From Cycas panzhihuaensis (Eukaryota; Cycadophyta), in the NCBI GenBank assembly GCA_023213395.1, contig CM041465.1, positions 42,787,741 through 42,851,740 of the forward strand: 64,000 bases of DNA. Reading direction: 5' to 3'. Every line of letters begins with the position of its first letter. Positions within the stretch are counted from its first letter, which is position 1. The notes beneath the pieces were generated by a model that searched no databases, was not told where the DNA came from, and saw only the letters and a program-made list of their open reading frames with translations. The position numbers and the translations under genes were made by a program. Shown here in pieces: positions 10,489-20,914 of the stretch.

Positions 10489-11800
10489 TCAAGTTGGGAA
10501 TGAGGTTTTCATTTCCACAACCTCTTGATCTTCGTTTTGATCCTGAAAAGGATCATGTGAAATATTTGGCACGGAGGAAGTTGACGATGCTGGAGAAGAT
10601 GGGCCAGCCATAGATGTTGGAGAAGATGATCCTTCTGCTATGGCTTTGCCTTTGTCAACTTGGTTGTTCACAAATGATGGTGCTGGATGTGTACACATTG
10701 GATTGGAGTCACAACTTATATCCTCCGAGGCTCTATTGCCAGATTCCAAGATTTTAAGCAACTGTTCAACATCTCCCCCCCTAAATTTTGGAATCTGGAC
10801 ATCAAATTCAGTAGCATCATTAAATCGGTATGAAGGCGTCTTTGAGTCAAGTCTGAGTAATTGATCTTCAGTCTCTGCAAAGATAACATCTCTAGTGATG
10901 ATGATTTTGCGCTCTAAAGGTATAAAAACCTTGTATCCCTTTTTGTCCATAGGGTATTCGACAAAGATGCCTTTGATGGCTCTATCTTGGAGGTTATTTC
11001 TATGTTCCTGCAAAATATGAGCATAACAAGTAGAGCCAAAAATTCTGAAGTGGGAGATAGAGGGGGTTTGTCCATACCACATTTAATGTGGAGAGGGGCC
11101 GGGCTTGGAGGGACTAACAGTGTTGATGCAATACACAGCAGTCCAGATAGCTTCAGCCCAAAGATAGATAGGGACATTCTTATATACCAGCATAGCACGA
11201 GCCATATTCATGATGGTCTTGTTCATGCGCTCGGTAACTCCATTTCTTTGGGTGTACCGCAATGATGGTCCGATGTTTGATTCCATGTTGACGTAGGTAC
11301 GATTCAAACTCATTGGATGTGTACCGCCACCATTGTCATCCCGAGTATTTTGATCTTGAATCGATTCATTTTCCACGCGAGCCTTGAAAGCTTGAAACAT
11401 AGAAAAAGCTTCATCTTTCTTTGCAAGAAAAGCAACCCATACTTTCTTGGTAAAATCATCAATGAAAGTAATATAGTACCACTACATTTGATAGAAGGGA
11501 TGGGCATAGGACCGCATATATCCGAGTGTACCACCGCAAAGGTTGTCTAGATTTCCACCGACTACGAGGAAAGGGTTGTCTTTGAGATTTAGCAATAATA
11601 CATGCTTCACATTTAAAGGGCTTGGAGGAACTTAGGCAAACCAGAAGAGTGTCTTGTAGTTCTCTTAAACGATCAATTTTGATATGGCCCATACGAGCAT
11701 GCCATAGAGTCGCTTGGGATAACTTTGAGGAGTCGGGGTTGTGGTAAAACAAATTCATCATCAACATAGTTGGCTTCAAAGGATGGTGAGCCGCTTAGGC
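10489..11800 (-). pseudogene. COP4 integrase, broken
   Basis: The minus-strand segment begins with the GAG-pre-integrase zinc region (LWHARMGHIKIDRLRELQ, about 11710, with Cys residues in CEACIIAKSQRQPFPRS). The catalytic core follows: an Asp in VHSDICGP (about 11530), an Asp in the TRDDNGGG region (about 11340), and the Glu in NGVTERMNKT (about 11240). The C-terminal part includes IFGSTCYAHILQEHRNNL (about 11045) and a Ser- and Pro-rich linker towards RT. Frameshifts at about 11400 and 11090 break it. Confidence 0.88.
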
Positions 11801-12105
11801 GAAAAAGTTTGCCATCAAGAATTCGGTCATAACCACAAGATTTGAAGGAGGGTGAATGACACGTAGAGTTTGATTGTTTGCGCTACACTCGGATCAAATC
11901 CACGAGAGACAAGGGTGGACAGGGAGAGCGATTACGCCTGGAAAGGTGAATATATAAAACATCAACAAGTGTAAAATCTGGAAGGCCTGGGAGTTGCAGG
12001 CAAACTGTTCCAAGTCCTTCGACTGGCTGAGATGATTTGTCAGCCATGTGTACAACACCACGAACTTCAGAGTCAAAATCTTGAAAGAACTGGCGATGAC
12101 AAGTC

Positions 12106-12191
12106 TGTTGGAGCGCGCGACGCTAACTATCACAAGGAAGTCCTCTTCCCAAATCACCCTGGGGCTTTTGGTGTAACGGCAACCTGTGACA
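12106..12191 (+). repeat. TRIM-a 5' LTR
   Basis: The 86-bp repeat starts TGTTGGAGCGCG and ends CAACCTGTGACA. It is unusually GC-rich for this window. It is followed after two bases by the primer binding site. Confidence 0.94.
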
Positions 12192-12193
12192 AG

Positions 12194-12205
12194 TGGTATC
12201 AGAGC
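12194..12205 (+). other. TRIM-a primer binding site
   Basis: TGGTATCAGAGC, complementary to the initiator tRNA-Met 3' end, lies two bases after the LTR. It sets the orientation of the TRIM as plus, opposite to its COP4 host. Confidence 0.93.
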
Positions 12206-12341
12206 GACCAGGGTTCAAAACCGGTCTTGTGTACCGCGGTAGCGCACCCGGATATCCGTGAAGGCGTTGTGTCCCGCCAAAGAATGCCGTGGTGGACATG
12301 CCAATCCGTGTAGGTACAACCGACTCCTTATGACAGGGGAG

Positions 12342-12427
12342 TGTTGGAGCGCGTGAGGCTAACTATCACAAGGAAGTCCTCTTCCCAAATCACCCCGGGG
12401 CTTTTGGTGTAACGGCAACCTGTGACA
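12342..12427 (+). repeat. TRIM-a 3' LTR
   Basis: This is the second 86-bp copy, preceded by the tract ACAGGGGAG. It differs from the first copy at two positions near the start and one in the middle (CACCC versus CACCT). Confidence 0.94.
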
Positions 12428-12830
12428 AAGTCATGTGTTGTGTTGGTCCAGTATCCATGATCCACGATGAAGTATTTGAGGTAGCACTATTTGCAACTCC
12501 AAGTGGTGAAGGCAAAAGTGAATAAGCATAGCCACAATGAGCCTCAATATACTTAGTGGATCTATCAACAACATTTGATGAAGTGGTCCCAATTCTTTGA
12601 AGGTGTGCATAAGCAAATTGCGTTCCACCAAAAGCATCTTCAAAAGAAGTATTATCAACATTATGTGCACCATGGCACTGTTGATAACTTGGTAGTTTGT
12701 TGGTGGCGATTACGCAATTTTTGGCATAATGTCCTCTTCTATTACACCTTTGGCACACGATTGTTTGATTTCCAGTCCAAGTATTGGGCTAGCTGGATTG
12801 TCTCTGATTACTGGATCTAGGTCCAGGTTG

Positions 12831-13650
12831 ATTATTTTGGCCTTGGCCTTGAGATGCTTTTTGTTGGAATTGAGGAGCTGTTGACTAAAAGGACGTTGTC
12901 CTTGTTGTCTACCTCTTCCTCTTCCACTGAATTACCACCTCTACGAGTATTGACCTTGATTTTAGTGTAACAAAGATCTTCTTCCACTTCAAAAGCAGCA
13001 TCAATTGGATCTGATGTAGTGGAAAAGTTGGTATCAAAGGTCTTATCAAATTCAATGAACTTATCGAAGATCCTCAAAGTTTAGGGTCTTCAAAGTTCCA
13101 CTGGATTGAAGACTTCCCAATAGATTTTTATAATCTGGGATATGGAGACATGACTGAATCAAGAAAGCCCATGTAATGCATTGAGTTTTAAAATCTTTAT
13201 CAATGGCTTGCTTGATTGGACGAAGGAGATTGATTGTCTCACTTGCATGTCCTTTCTGTATTTTCAATTTGTTCATCTTCAACACTAAGTGAACAAATTC
13301 TAAGTCTGATTTAGTGTCAAAGTTCTTCTTAAGAACTTCAAGAACTTTCCATGCTGTATCATGTACAGCTTTATCAATGAGATTATGCAGGGAATAATCA
13401 GTGACAAGCAGTATCCCTGCACGGATTTTATCATCATCAAGTTCCCATTGGCGTTTAGCTACGCCTTGGGGAGGCTTGAGCACCTCCTCATCAAGCAGCT
13501 GGTAGTTGTAGCTGCAATAAGTGGTGTAGGTTGTAAGTGATCTCTCCATAGACCTTCATACTTGCGAGATTTCGACACCGATGAACCACATGTCCTAATT
13601 TTCTTTCCTTTTAGAATGCAGTTCACATTTTGCTTGAACCGTGAAGACAT
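12831..13650 (-). pseudogene. COP4 gag, broken
   Basis: This is the nucleocapsid precursor of COP4 on the minus strand. The open core (13549-13061) contains KRQWELDDDKIRAGILL, DYSLHNLIDKAVHDTAW, VLEVLKKNFDTKSDLEFV and QSSGTLKTLNFEDL. These same phrases, with small changes, occur in COP9 gag at 49860-50250, which identifies the family relationship. An acidic stretch (12975-12925) leads to the zinc knuckle. The start is unclear: an ATG near 13650 (MSSRFKQNVN) is in another frame, so a frameshift near the N-terminus is likely. Confidence 0.82.
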
Positions 13651-15681
13651 TGTGTCTTTTAGAAGGGAAGAAATGAACAAGGACTATAAAAGTGATGGCA
13701 ATAAATGACCGATCACTATTTACAAATGGGAAATGTAATGAAGTAGTGTAGAAGAAGGAAGAAGAAGTGAGAATGGTTGCTCAAAGATGAAGGGAGCAAC
13801 TTAGAGAAAAGTCACCAACACTTGTGACAAATATTAACTTGACGCAGCAGGAATATGAGAAGCACTATGATAAAAATTGGCCATTAACATTTGTGGCAAA
13901 TATTAACCTGATGCAGCAGGAATATGAGAAGCACTATGATTGTGATTACACTATGGATCACTTTTTACAAATAAGTAAGTGATCAATATACAAGATTCTA
14001 GGCCAATGTAGAAGTTGACATCATTGGGTTTACACAACTTGAAACTCAAATGTAGGATGCGTAATCAACCCAATAACCTCTAACTTGTGTCCAACGTGTA
14101 GTTGAGGTTGTTGAAGGGATGCCTAGGTTTCTAGTAGAATTAATTTGGCCTTCACCCGCGATACCCGCAATCGTGCTTGGTGATGAAATCCAAGTCACAA
14201 CGGAGCCCAGGTACTTCCAATCCTCACCCAGTTCACCAATGAGCAGCTATATACCTCCTCTAAAGAGTGGTACGTGCATACCCATGGCTATGACGGATAT
14301 TGGATCGGGTATATTTTAATCTTGCATTAAAGTTTCAGTTTTTCCGGTTGGTTATCAGGATGATCCCTGATTGAGGCACGATGGTATGGCTAACCAAACC
14401 TCACCAATATTCCGGTTTAGTCCAGTCCCAACTTGAAACCCACACCTCCTTTATGGCATGGCATTCTGCCAACCAAGGTATCTCAACCTTGGCGAGTGTG
14501 TGAACAGGTACAAGATGGTGGAAAATAGCGTACGTGATGCGTTTCTTTTAGGAAGAGTGAAAAGATTATCGAATTGCATCAAACGTACATTTAACTGAAA
14601 ATAATGCTTGCTTGGAGTGCTTGATTGAAGTGCTTGCTTGAAGTGTCTTTGGAGTGCTTGCTTTGAGTGATTTTAGAGTGCCGAAATGCAATGCTAATAA
14701 GTGAGTGAGGACACCGGATATTGCTCCGATCCAGGTGTTTTTTTCTCACTTTTACAATGGGCTTTTAAGCCTTATAAAAAGGAAGAAATTTTCTTCACTT
14801 TTTTTTTTGTTAATACAAAAAAGGTACTCTTCACTAAATCTGCAATAACTTTCTCCCACGATGTCGAAATGGAGTGCCGGTTTTTGTGCTGCAAACTAGA
14901 CTCAGAGCTTCATCTTCAGGAAGTGGAATCAGGTCCAAATGAGTTTTTGAAAGTTTTTGACAGCCCTGCAAAGTTAGGAAATTATATTTTTCTAGAATTC
15001 TTACTAAAAATAACTGCTGTTCACTAAAACAGCAATAACTTCCTCATACGACATCCAAATTAGGTGCCGTTTTTTGTGCTGGAAAGTAGACTCAGAGCCC
15101 CATCTTTGACAATTGGAATCACTTCAATTGGATCTCTGTAGAAGATTTTGCAGACCTGTGAAGTTCAGCAATCAAATTGTATTTTTGCAGAAATTTCAGC
15201 TTGCTAATATCTCATTAACACATGATACCATATGAAATTTCCATCATTTTTTGATCACCAGGATCCCAATATGGGCAAGGTGAGAGCATACAATGATAGA
15301 TATTTTAAATGGCTTGAAATTGTTTAAAAAAAATGGGTAAAAACTCCCCTTACAATCATTCTTCTAAATGCTGGAAAAATTTCAAAGATTTCCCTTGTTA
15401 AATGGACAAAAAAGGGAAAAGAAAAAGGAAGAATGAGATAGCATGAATGGCCAGCAAAGGATTGGAATCCTTGGGCCTTAAAACTCCTTGTATTATGCTT
15501 CCAAACCTGCAAAAGAGAAAGGAAAAGCAAACAATACAAAATATGCTATCATAATAACTTGAAATTATTTCTAAATTCACTTTCACAATCTCCTTCACCA
15601 CATGGATTGTGGGGAGAAGGAAGTGATGGCTCCATTGCAAGTGCAAGTGGGGAATATGAAGGAAGCAAGCTCGATACCACA
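13651..15681 (-). other. COP4 long untranslated leader with internal duplications
   Basis: About 2 kb between the 5' LTR and gag has no recognised coding sequence. It contains an approximate duplication of about 70 bp (13819-13888 and 13889-13943) and another of about 190 bp (14832-15021 and 15022-about 15205) built around GCAATAACTT and TTTTTGTGCTG. Next to the LTR, the minus strand reads TGTGGTATCGAGC (about 15681-15669), a tRNA-Met-type primer site with one change from the usual TGGTATCAGAGC. The stretch 14100-14530 matches nothing else I recognise and could be a small unrecognised insertion. Confidence 0.65.
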
Positions 15682-15978
15682 TGAAAAGAGTGGATCTATC
15701 CTTCATCTCCATGCACTAAACACAAAGGCAAACATGGGAGCAAGAGAGACTTGAGAGAAAGAAAGTAGCTCTCACAAAATGGGGAGGTAAAAATGAATCT
15801 CCTCCATTGAGCTTTACTTTTATATTGAGAGAGGGAGCATTTGAGTTAGGTGAAATGAAATTACACATAATGCATATAAAAGTGCATTTCACTTAAGTGA
15901 TCTAATTTAAAGTTCACTTAAGACCCTTTTTCGAAATAATCAACTAATGTAATGACCTTATGTCATTAACCCTTTTCA
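15682..15978 (-). repeat. COP4 5' LTR
   Basis: The minus strand runs from TGAAAAGGG at 15978 to CTCTTTTCA at 15682, with canonical TG and CA ends. It differs from the 3' LTR at three of 297 positions. Beyond 15978 comes the second TTAAC duplication copy and then the tail of COP3. Confidence 0.94.
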
Positions 15979-15996
15979 TTAACCAGATAAAACATT

Positions 15997-16005
15997 AAGA
16001 GAGGG
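15997..16005 (+). other. COP3 polypurine tract
   Basis: AAGAGAGGG lies directly before the 3' LTR start TGTTGG. The same tract precedes the 3' LTRs of COP2 and COP7. Confidence 0.88.
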
Positions 16006-16207
16006 TGTTGGATATAATGTTTTATTTAGAGACGCACTTTGTATGTAACTTAAGACACTCACCACTTCGACACATGTCAGTTAGACATGTAGCGGTTACA
16101 TTTAGTTCCAAAGGAGTTACAACTCCAACTTGTATAAATTTCCATTCAGTTGATCAATAAGCATTGAAGGATTCAGTTCCATTCATCTATGTCTTAGAAT
16201 TCTATCA
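16006..16207 (+). repeat. COP3 3' LTR
   Basis: It starts TGTTGGATATAATG and ends TTCTATCA. It is 202 bp against 200 bp for the 5' LTR. Immediately beyond it the COP2 pol sequence resumes on the minus strand. Confidence 0.93.
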
Positions 16208-17051
16208 TTCTTTAGAAGGAAATTCTTCTAAAATGATCTTCTTTGGAGGCTCTTCGATCTCCTGATATGATGATGGACTTTCTATAATATCTTTTTAATT
16301 GAATATAACATGTCTACTTACATAGACCTTGTTTGTTTTTAGGTCTACACATCTGTAGGCTTTTGAATTCTTATTGTAGCTTATTACTATACATTTAATG
16401 TTTTTACAATCAAACTTAGATCTCTTTTTGTCTGAAATATATACAATGGCTTGATATCCAAAATTTTTCAAATTACTTACATCTGGCTTGCATTCAGTCC
16501 GAGCTTCTTCTAGCATAATTGAATCTAAAGCTTGTGTTGGACTTCGATTTATGAGGTAAGCTGCTATGTTTACTGCTTCAACCCAATAGGTCTTTGAGAT
16601 TTGTTTATCTTGAATCATACTTCGAGCCATCTCCATGACTGTTTTGTTCATTTGTTCAACTACTTCATTAGACTGAGGTGTATATGGAGTAGTAAATTGT
16701 CACCGTATCCCATGAGTTTTACAGAAATTTAGAAATTCATTTGAGACATATTCGTCTCTTCCATCTGATCTGATACATTTTATTTTAGTTCCATATTTTA
16801 GCTCAACTTCTGCCTTAAATTCTTAGAAAATTTCAAAGACTTCAGATTTACTATAGAGAAAGTAAATCCGCACTCTCTTAGAAAAATCATCAATGAAAGT
16901 AAGGAAATATCTGGCACTATTTATTGAACATGGAGTGATAGGTCCACATAAATCAATGTGTACCATTTCTAATTTTCTTTTAGCTCACTGTTCATTTCTC
17001 TAAAAGGGAAAATGATGTTGTTTACCAAGCATACAACTTTTACAAACAAGA
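16208..17051 (-). pseudogene. COP2 integrase, broken
   Basis: This is the minus-strand continuation of COP2 upstream of the COP3 insertion. Reading down: the core (HTD-type Asp region near 16950, FIDDFSKRVR), FKAEVELKYGTK (about 16800), a second Asp in IRSDGRDEYVS (about 16770), the Glu region around VVEQMNKT (about 16650) where Glu is preserved, then YWVEAVNIAAYLINRSP and the C-terminal CVDLKTNKVYVSRHVIFN (about 16300). Stops near 16700 and 16830 split it. The last part towards RT is where COP3 landed. Confidence 0.85.
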
Positions 17052-18555
17052 GGATGAAATGCAACATTAAGAAGTCCATCAACCATTCTTGAGTTACGTA
17101 GTAACTCTAATCTATTAGAAGAAATGTGTCCATACTTCAAATGCCAGAGTTTGTTATTATCAACATTTACAACAACACATGCTTTTACATCCTTGTTGGC
17201 AATAACAGGGTTAGAAAGCAGTCTGTACAGATCACTGCTTTCTATTCCCTTAGAAATTATATCACCATTCTTTTTCATATTTAAAATGTAACGAAAGTCG
17301 CCTTCATCAAAAATAGTTCTCAACTTTTTCTTTTGGAGCTGAGAAATAGAGAGAAGATTCTTTTTTAAACTAGGCACAAACAATACATTACCAATTTTTT
17401 GTACGATACCTTTTAATTCAATAGCTATGGTTCCAACCCCTTCAATGTTGAGGGGATATCTATCTCCTAACTCTACCGATTTGTTAGAAGAATAAGGTTT
17501 TAGTGACTCAAACCAATCTTCATGCCTTGTCATATGTATGGATGCTCTTGAGTCGATGTACCAAGCTTCTTCATCTTCAAGACTTGCAGTGAGCGCAACA
17601 ATAAATGTTGTTTCTTCCTCATCCTCATTGAAGCTAGTTTGTTCCTTGTTGTAATTACCTGTTGGTCTTTTCCCTCTTTGTATCTCGGCTCTCCTTTGAG
17701 AACATTGATAAGTATAATGCCCAAACAATCCATAATGATAGCAGACATCGAGGGCTCTACAATTGCTTGAAAAGTGGCCTGGCTTTCCACAATTGAAGCA
17801 AACTCTAGCATCTCTGGGAGAAATTGAATGTCCTCTTCCTCTATTCTCCTGCCATCTGCCTCTAGACTGACCTCTATGTTCAAGTGTTCGACTGCTGGCT
17901 CTTGTATATCCTTGTCCTCTAAAACCCAGACTGAGTTTGGACAAGAATGCATTCTCGATCTATGTTCCTTTTTCGTACATTTTGTTTCTTTGTTCTTGTC
18001 TTAGGAGAAGCCTTGTCAAAGTGTTAAGTGACATGGCGACAATTTATCATTGTTTGTTATTATATTCACCATGTTGTCAAATGATTTTGGAAGTTTATTT
18101 ACAACCATTTCAACAAGTTCTTGATCTGGCATGTTTGCACCAACATTCAACAGATCATTCCTGATTGAGGTCACTCTGTGAAGAAATGTTGAAACACTTT
18201 CATTCTCTTTCATATGTAATTTAAATAATTCTTCTTTAAGAGCCACAACCCTAGCACGATTTTTTTAACTATAGAAATTTGTAAATACTTTCCAAATTTC
18301 AACAGATGAATTCAACCTTTCAATGTATACAAGAAGAGGTTTAGAGATAGACAATTTTAGGGTTATTACTCCTACATTGTTCCTTTCGTCTCAACTGGGT
18401 TGGGTAGTAGCATCATTGGGTGTTTTTTCTACTTTGGTGGCTATATTCTAGGCATTTTTAGCTCTCGACAGAGTCTCAATCTTAATTTTCCACACAAAGT
18501 AATTTGTCTCTATCAACTTACCTTGATCATTCAATGCAAAAATGGAGGGGGCCAT
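17000..18555 (-). pseudogene. COP2 gag, protease and GAG-pre-integrase, broken
   Basis: Gag starts at the ATG at 18555 (MAPSIFALNDQGKL). Its core resumes at 18246 (MALKEELFKLHMKENES) after a stop-rich interval. The long open segment 17944-17000 holds two zinc knuckles, CFNCGKPGHFSSNC and CYHYGLFGHYTYQC, the second having lost its second Cys. Protease WYIDSRASIHMTRH (about 17560) has Arg in place of the active-site Gly of DSGAS, so it would be dead. GAG-pre-integrase (LWHLKYGHISSNRLELL, and CKSCMLGKQHHFPF at the end) completes it. The domain order is typical of copia. Confidence 0.88.
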
Positions 18556-18840
18556 ATTTAAGGATGTTAACAGACTTAATTTCAATCCAAAGTAGTATGG
18601 CCGTACGATTGTACGAAATTTGATATGGAATTGCAAGTGTACGAACTATAAGGAAAATTATCTCAGATTGTAGATCTTTGCAAGAGGATTCCAAATATGT
18701 AATTTTCTTTAGGAGATTTTTCTTCGTTTGGTCACAAACTAGCTCCAAATCTAAAAATGAGCAACTAGGGTTTTTGAAAAAATTGCTTGAAAAATAAAAA
18801 ATCTCTAGTTAATTGCCTTGATTTTATACTTAAAAGAAGC
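18556..18840 (-). other. COP2 leader remnant
   Basis: Non-coding sequence upstream of COP2 gag on the minus strand. It carries TTCGTAC and CGTACGG words near 18600-18640, like the leaders of COP3 and COP7. No primer binding site or 5' LTR follows, so the 5' end is probably deleted. Confidence 0.6.
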
Positions 18841-19279
18841 ACACATTAGAATCAAAGAGTTTGCAATAGGTTTTACCAGGGTTGATGAGAGAATTTGGTC
18901 AAAATCTGTAGTAGAGGCTCCAAACTTGCGTGATTGGTAAATTGGCAATATGAGTATGCTCTTAGTTGAGGGGCTAAAAGTCCATTTGCACCAATGTAAG
19001 CATGTGTGACACTTGGTCAACATGTAATTGGTCTCTTATGCATGTGTGTCACTTGTCCACCATGCATGACCACTGTATTATTTATATATTGAGGACCTCT
19101 CTTGGCAATTATACATGAATTGTTGAGAGGTTTCCTGCTTTGTAAGCTGTGTTTATGCTAATGAAAGGTTGCTTTAGGGTTTGAACATAATTTTTGCCCC
19201 TTTAATTTCTTATGCTTTGATCATGCTTATGTTATGATGATTGTCTATTTTTAGTGATTTAGATCCTGGTAGAGAGAAT
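18841..19279. other. Unassigned LTR-like debris
   Basis: No coding frame is credible here. The stretch 18990-19270 resembles a plus-strand LTR in style, with a TATA-like TTTATATATTGAGG (about 19081) in a context also seen in the COP1 and COP6 LTRs. I cannot find a partner copy or duplication, so its limits and identity are unknown. Confidence 0.4.
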
Positions 19280-20900
19280 AAGAAATCTATTTTATCTTAT
19301 TAAATACTCGTAACCTGAACCTATTTAACCTTTAACCTTCTAACCTATTAACTCTCTAACATGTGGTGAAGGTTCACTAGATGCCCTCCTCCCTGAGATG
19401 CTTTGTCCTCAAAGCATCTTATACTAAAATGCATGTGTCCACCACTCGTTGTTGTAAGAATGTCATAGGTAGATGTATCATCCTTTTGCTATAATAAAGA
19501 AACTGCTACTAGGACATCTCGCATTAGGTGGGAACAAGGAACTATATCTCTTTTAGATAGACATCATCATTAAAGAAATGAGGACCCATGCTGTAGTAAT
19601 GTGGGGATCCACAAAAATAATGACCTGAATATTCATCTAACCTAAATTGTGATGGCTCCTCTATTGTATACTCAAGTTCCTCCTTGATCTTTACATCTTC
19701 TTGTTGCATAAGGAAGCGATCATAGTCCTTGATATCCTCCTCATTTGAGTGATCTGGGTCCTCTACATCCTCTTTTGTGGAAGCTTCAATGGTTATAAAA
19801 GGTCCCATTTCCCTGAAGTTCCATCTTGAAGGATTCCCAAATTGGTTTTGAATGTGAGTTGTACCATACCCATCCCTTTATATGGAGATCCACATCCAAG
19901 TATAGAATAACAAATATAATCTTGGCATAGTCATGCTTGAAGTAATAAACTTCATAGCAAACACAATCTTGGCATAGTCATGCTTGAAGTAAAAAACTTT
20001 AGAATAATGTTCAAAGACTTGTTCGAAAGTGGTAACCTAATCATGAAGTCGAATGTGGGCATCCATCCCAAAGCTAGGGAGGTCGAGGTCGTCATTGTAA
20101 TCGAAAAAGAATTGTTCAAAGTCAAAGAACCAATCATTAAGACCCATTTTCTCATAGTATGAGAGTATATTCATGTAAGCCCTTAGGTCCATTTTTCTCT
20201 ATTCTTTTTCAAATTCCTTTTTGAGTATAAAGAGAATACTTATGGCCTCAAGAGCAATGGGTGAAACCCAAAGTTGAAATGGCCTAGAATAGTACAAAAA
20301 CAAATATTAGCATAAACCTTTACAAAATTGAAGGATGAAATTCAATTATAAATATCTGATAAACAATGGTTTGAAAATGCACAAAATCTAGTCTAAAATA
20401 AGGCCCTCTAAATTATGGTTCCAAGGGTTCAGAGAGAATCAAATCCTAATACTTGTATAAAAAAATATACCTATTTTAAGGAGATGTACTCACAGGGCTT
20501 TTGGGACTGCAATAGTACCTTTTGATAAAATCCAAATAATTTTTTGCTCAGACCTCTAATCAACCTAACACCACTTCCATTGGAAAGTAGACTTCACAAG
20601 ACAAAAAAAAAATAAAAATTGAGATCGATTGGATGCCTATAGCCAAAGGTATGGCTATTTGAAGTTGAGGTAGCATATTTGGCTATAAAGGTGGTGATAA
20701 AAAATGGGATGAAATTAAATCTATTGCAATTTTTGCACTTTAACTCCAAAATTTATAGTGTAACTACTCAAGATTTGTAGACGAAGCTATTTTTTCTCAA
20801 ATTTGCCATTGTTTTTTAAATATGTCAGCATTTATACTCCCAGAAATGCCTTCAAAACTCTACATTAAAGTAGGGGAAAAAAATATTTGCCAATAACCTT

Positions 20901-20912
20901 GCTTTGATACCA
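20901..20912 (-). other. Primer binding site of the 19280-21223 element
   Basis: The minus strand reads TGGTATCAAAGC, one base different from the tRNA-Met primer site TGGTATCAGAGC, two bases inside the LTR end. It shows that the LTR to its right is a 5' LTR on the minus strand. Confidence 0.75.
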
Positions 20913-20914
20913 CA

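Larger units (their letters stand above)
12106..12427 (+). mobile_element. TRIM-a: 322-bp miniature LTR retrotransposon
   Basis: Two 86-bp direct repeats (12106-12191 and 12342-12427), each TGTTGGAGCGCG...CTGTGACA, flank a 150-bp interior. The interior starts with a tRNA-Met primer site (TGGTATCAGAGC, 12194-12205) and ends with a purine tract (ACAGGGGAG, 12333-12341). The flanks are a perfect AAGTC duplication (12101-12105 and 12428-12432). It has LTRs, primer site and purine tract but no room for any protein, which defines a terminal-repeat retrotransposon in miniature. It must rely on enzymes from another element. The LTR copies differ at three positions. Confidence 0.95.
11801..12830 (-). 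pseudogene. COP4 gag zinc knuckle and protease, split by TRIM
   Basis: On the minus strand, MCQRCNRRGHYAKNC (about 12758) is a CCHC RNA-binding knuckle. The protease active-site region WIMDTGPTQHMT (about 12470-12430) follows, with Pro where Ala is usual after DTG. The TRIM is inserted immediately after this point. The gene resumes at 12105 with CHRQFFQDFDSEV, then VVHMADKSSQPVEGL, which matches the protease continuation. Removing the TRIM and one AAGTC copy joins the two parts in frame. Confidence 0.87.
8092..15978 (-). mobile_element. COP4: Ty1/copia element containing a TRIM
   Basis: COP4 is a 7.9-kb minus-strand copia element with 297-bp LTRs that differ at only three positions, flanked by the perfect duplication TTAAC. 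The order on the minus strand is 5' LTR, long leader, gag, zinc knuckle, protease, integrase, RT, RNase H, conserved 3' non-coding block, purine tract, 3' LTR. A 322-bp TRIM sits just after the protease active site. Despite the near-identical LTRs the coding region is broken many times. It belongs to the same broad lineage as COP9. Confidence 0.94.
3832..16207 (+). mobile_element. COP3: Ty1/copia element containing COP4
   Basis: COP3 is a plus-strand copia element bounded by 200-202 bp LTRs (3832-4031 and 16006-16207). It is 12.4 kb only because COP4 (8092-15978) sits inside it; without that it is about 4.5 kb. It has a tRNA-Met primer site directly after the 5' LTR and a purine tract directly before the 3' LTR. 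It lies in the pol region of COP2. The two LTRs differ at roughly 4% of positions by eye. An internal deletion joins gag directly to the middle of integrase, so it lacks protease and cannot be autonomous. Confidence 0.92.
1909..18840 (-). mobile_element. COP2: Ty1/copia element interrupted by COP3
   Basis: COP2 is a minus-strand copia element in two pieces, 1909-3831 (3' LTR, RNase H, RT) and 16208-about 18840 (integrase, protease, gag, part of the leader). The pol reading direction and domain order continue from 16208 into 3831 when COP3 is removed. Flanks of COP3 read TTTTT and TTCTT, an imperfect 5-bp duplication. No 5' LTR or primer binding site is found beyond about 18840, so the 5' end seems lost. 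Multiple stops and frameshifts make it inactive. Its gag and LTR type match COP3, COP7 and COP8. Confidence 0.85.

Noticed and set aside
14100-14530. Possible separate insertion in the COP4 leader
   Set aside because: Its composition looks different from the flanks, but I found no terminal repeats, target duplication or coding motif, so it is only noted within the leader.
19542-19808. Minus-strand ORF of 88 residues, acidic
   Set aside because: Considered as a small host gene. It lies inside a probable non-autonomous LTR element, has no recognised motif and no sign of a promoter or splice structure.
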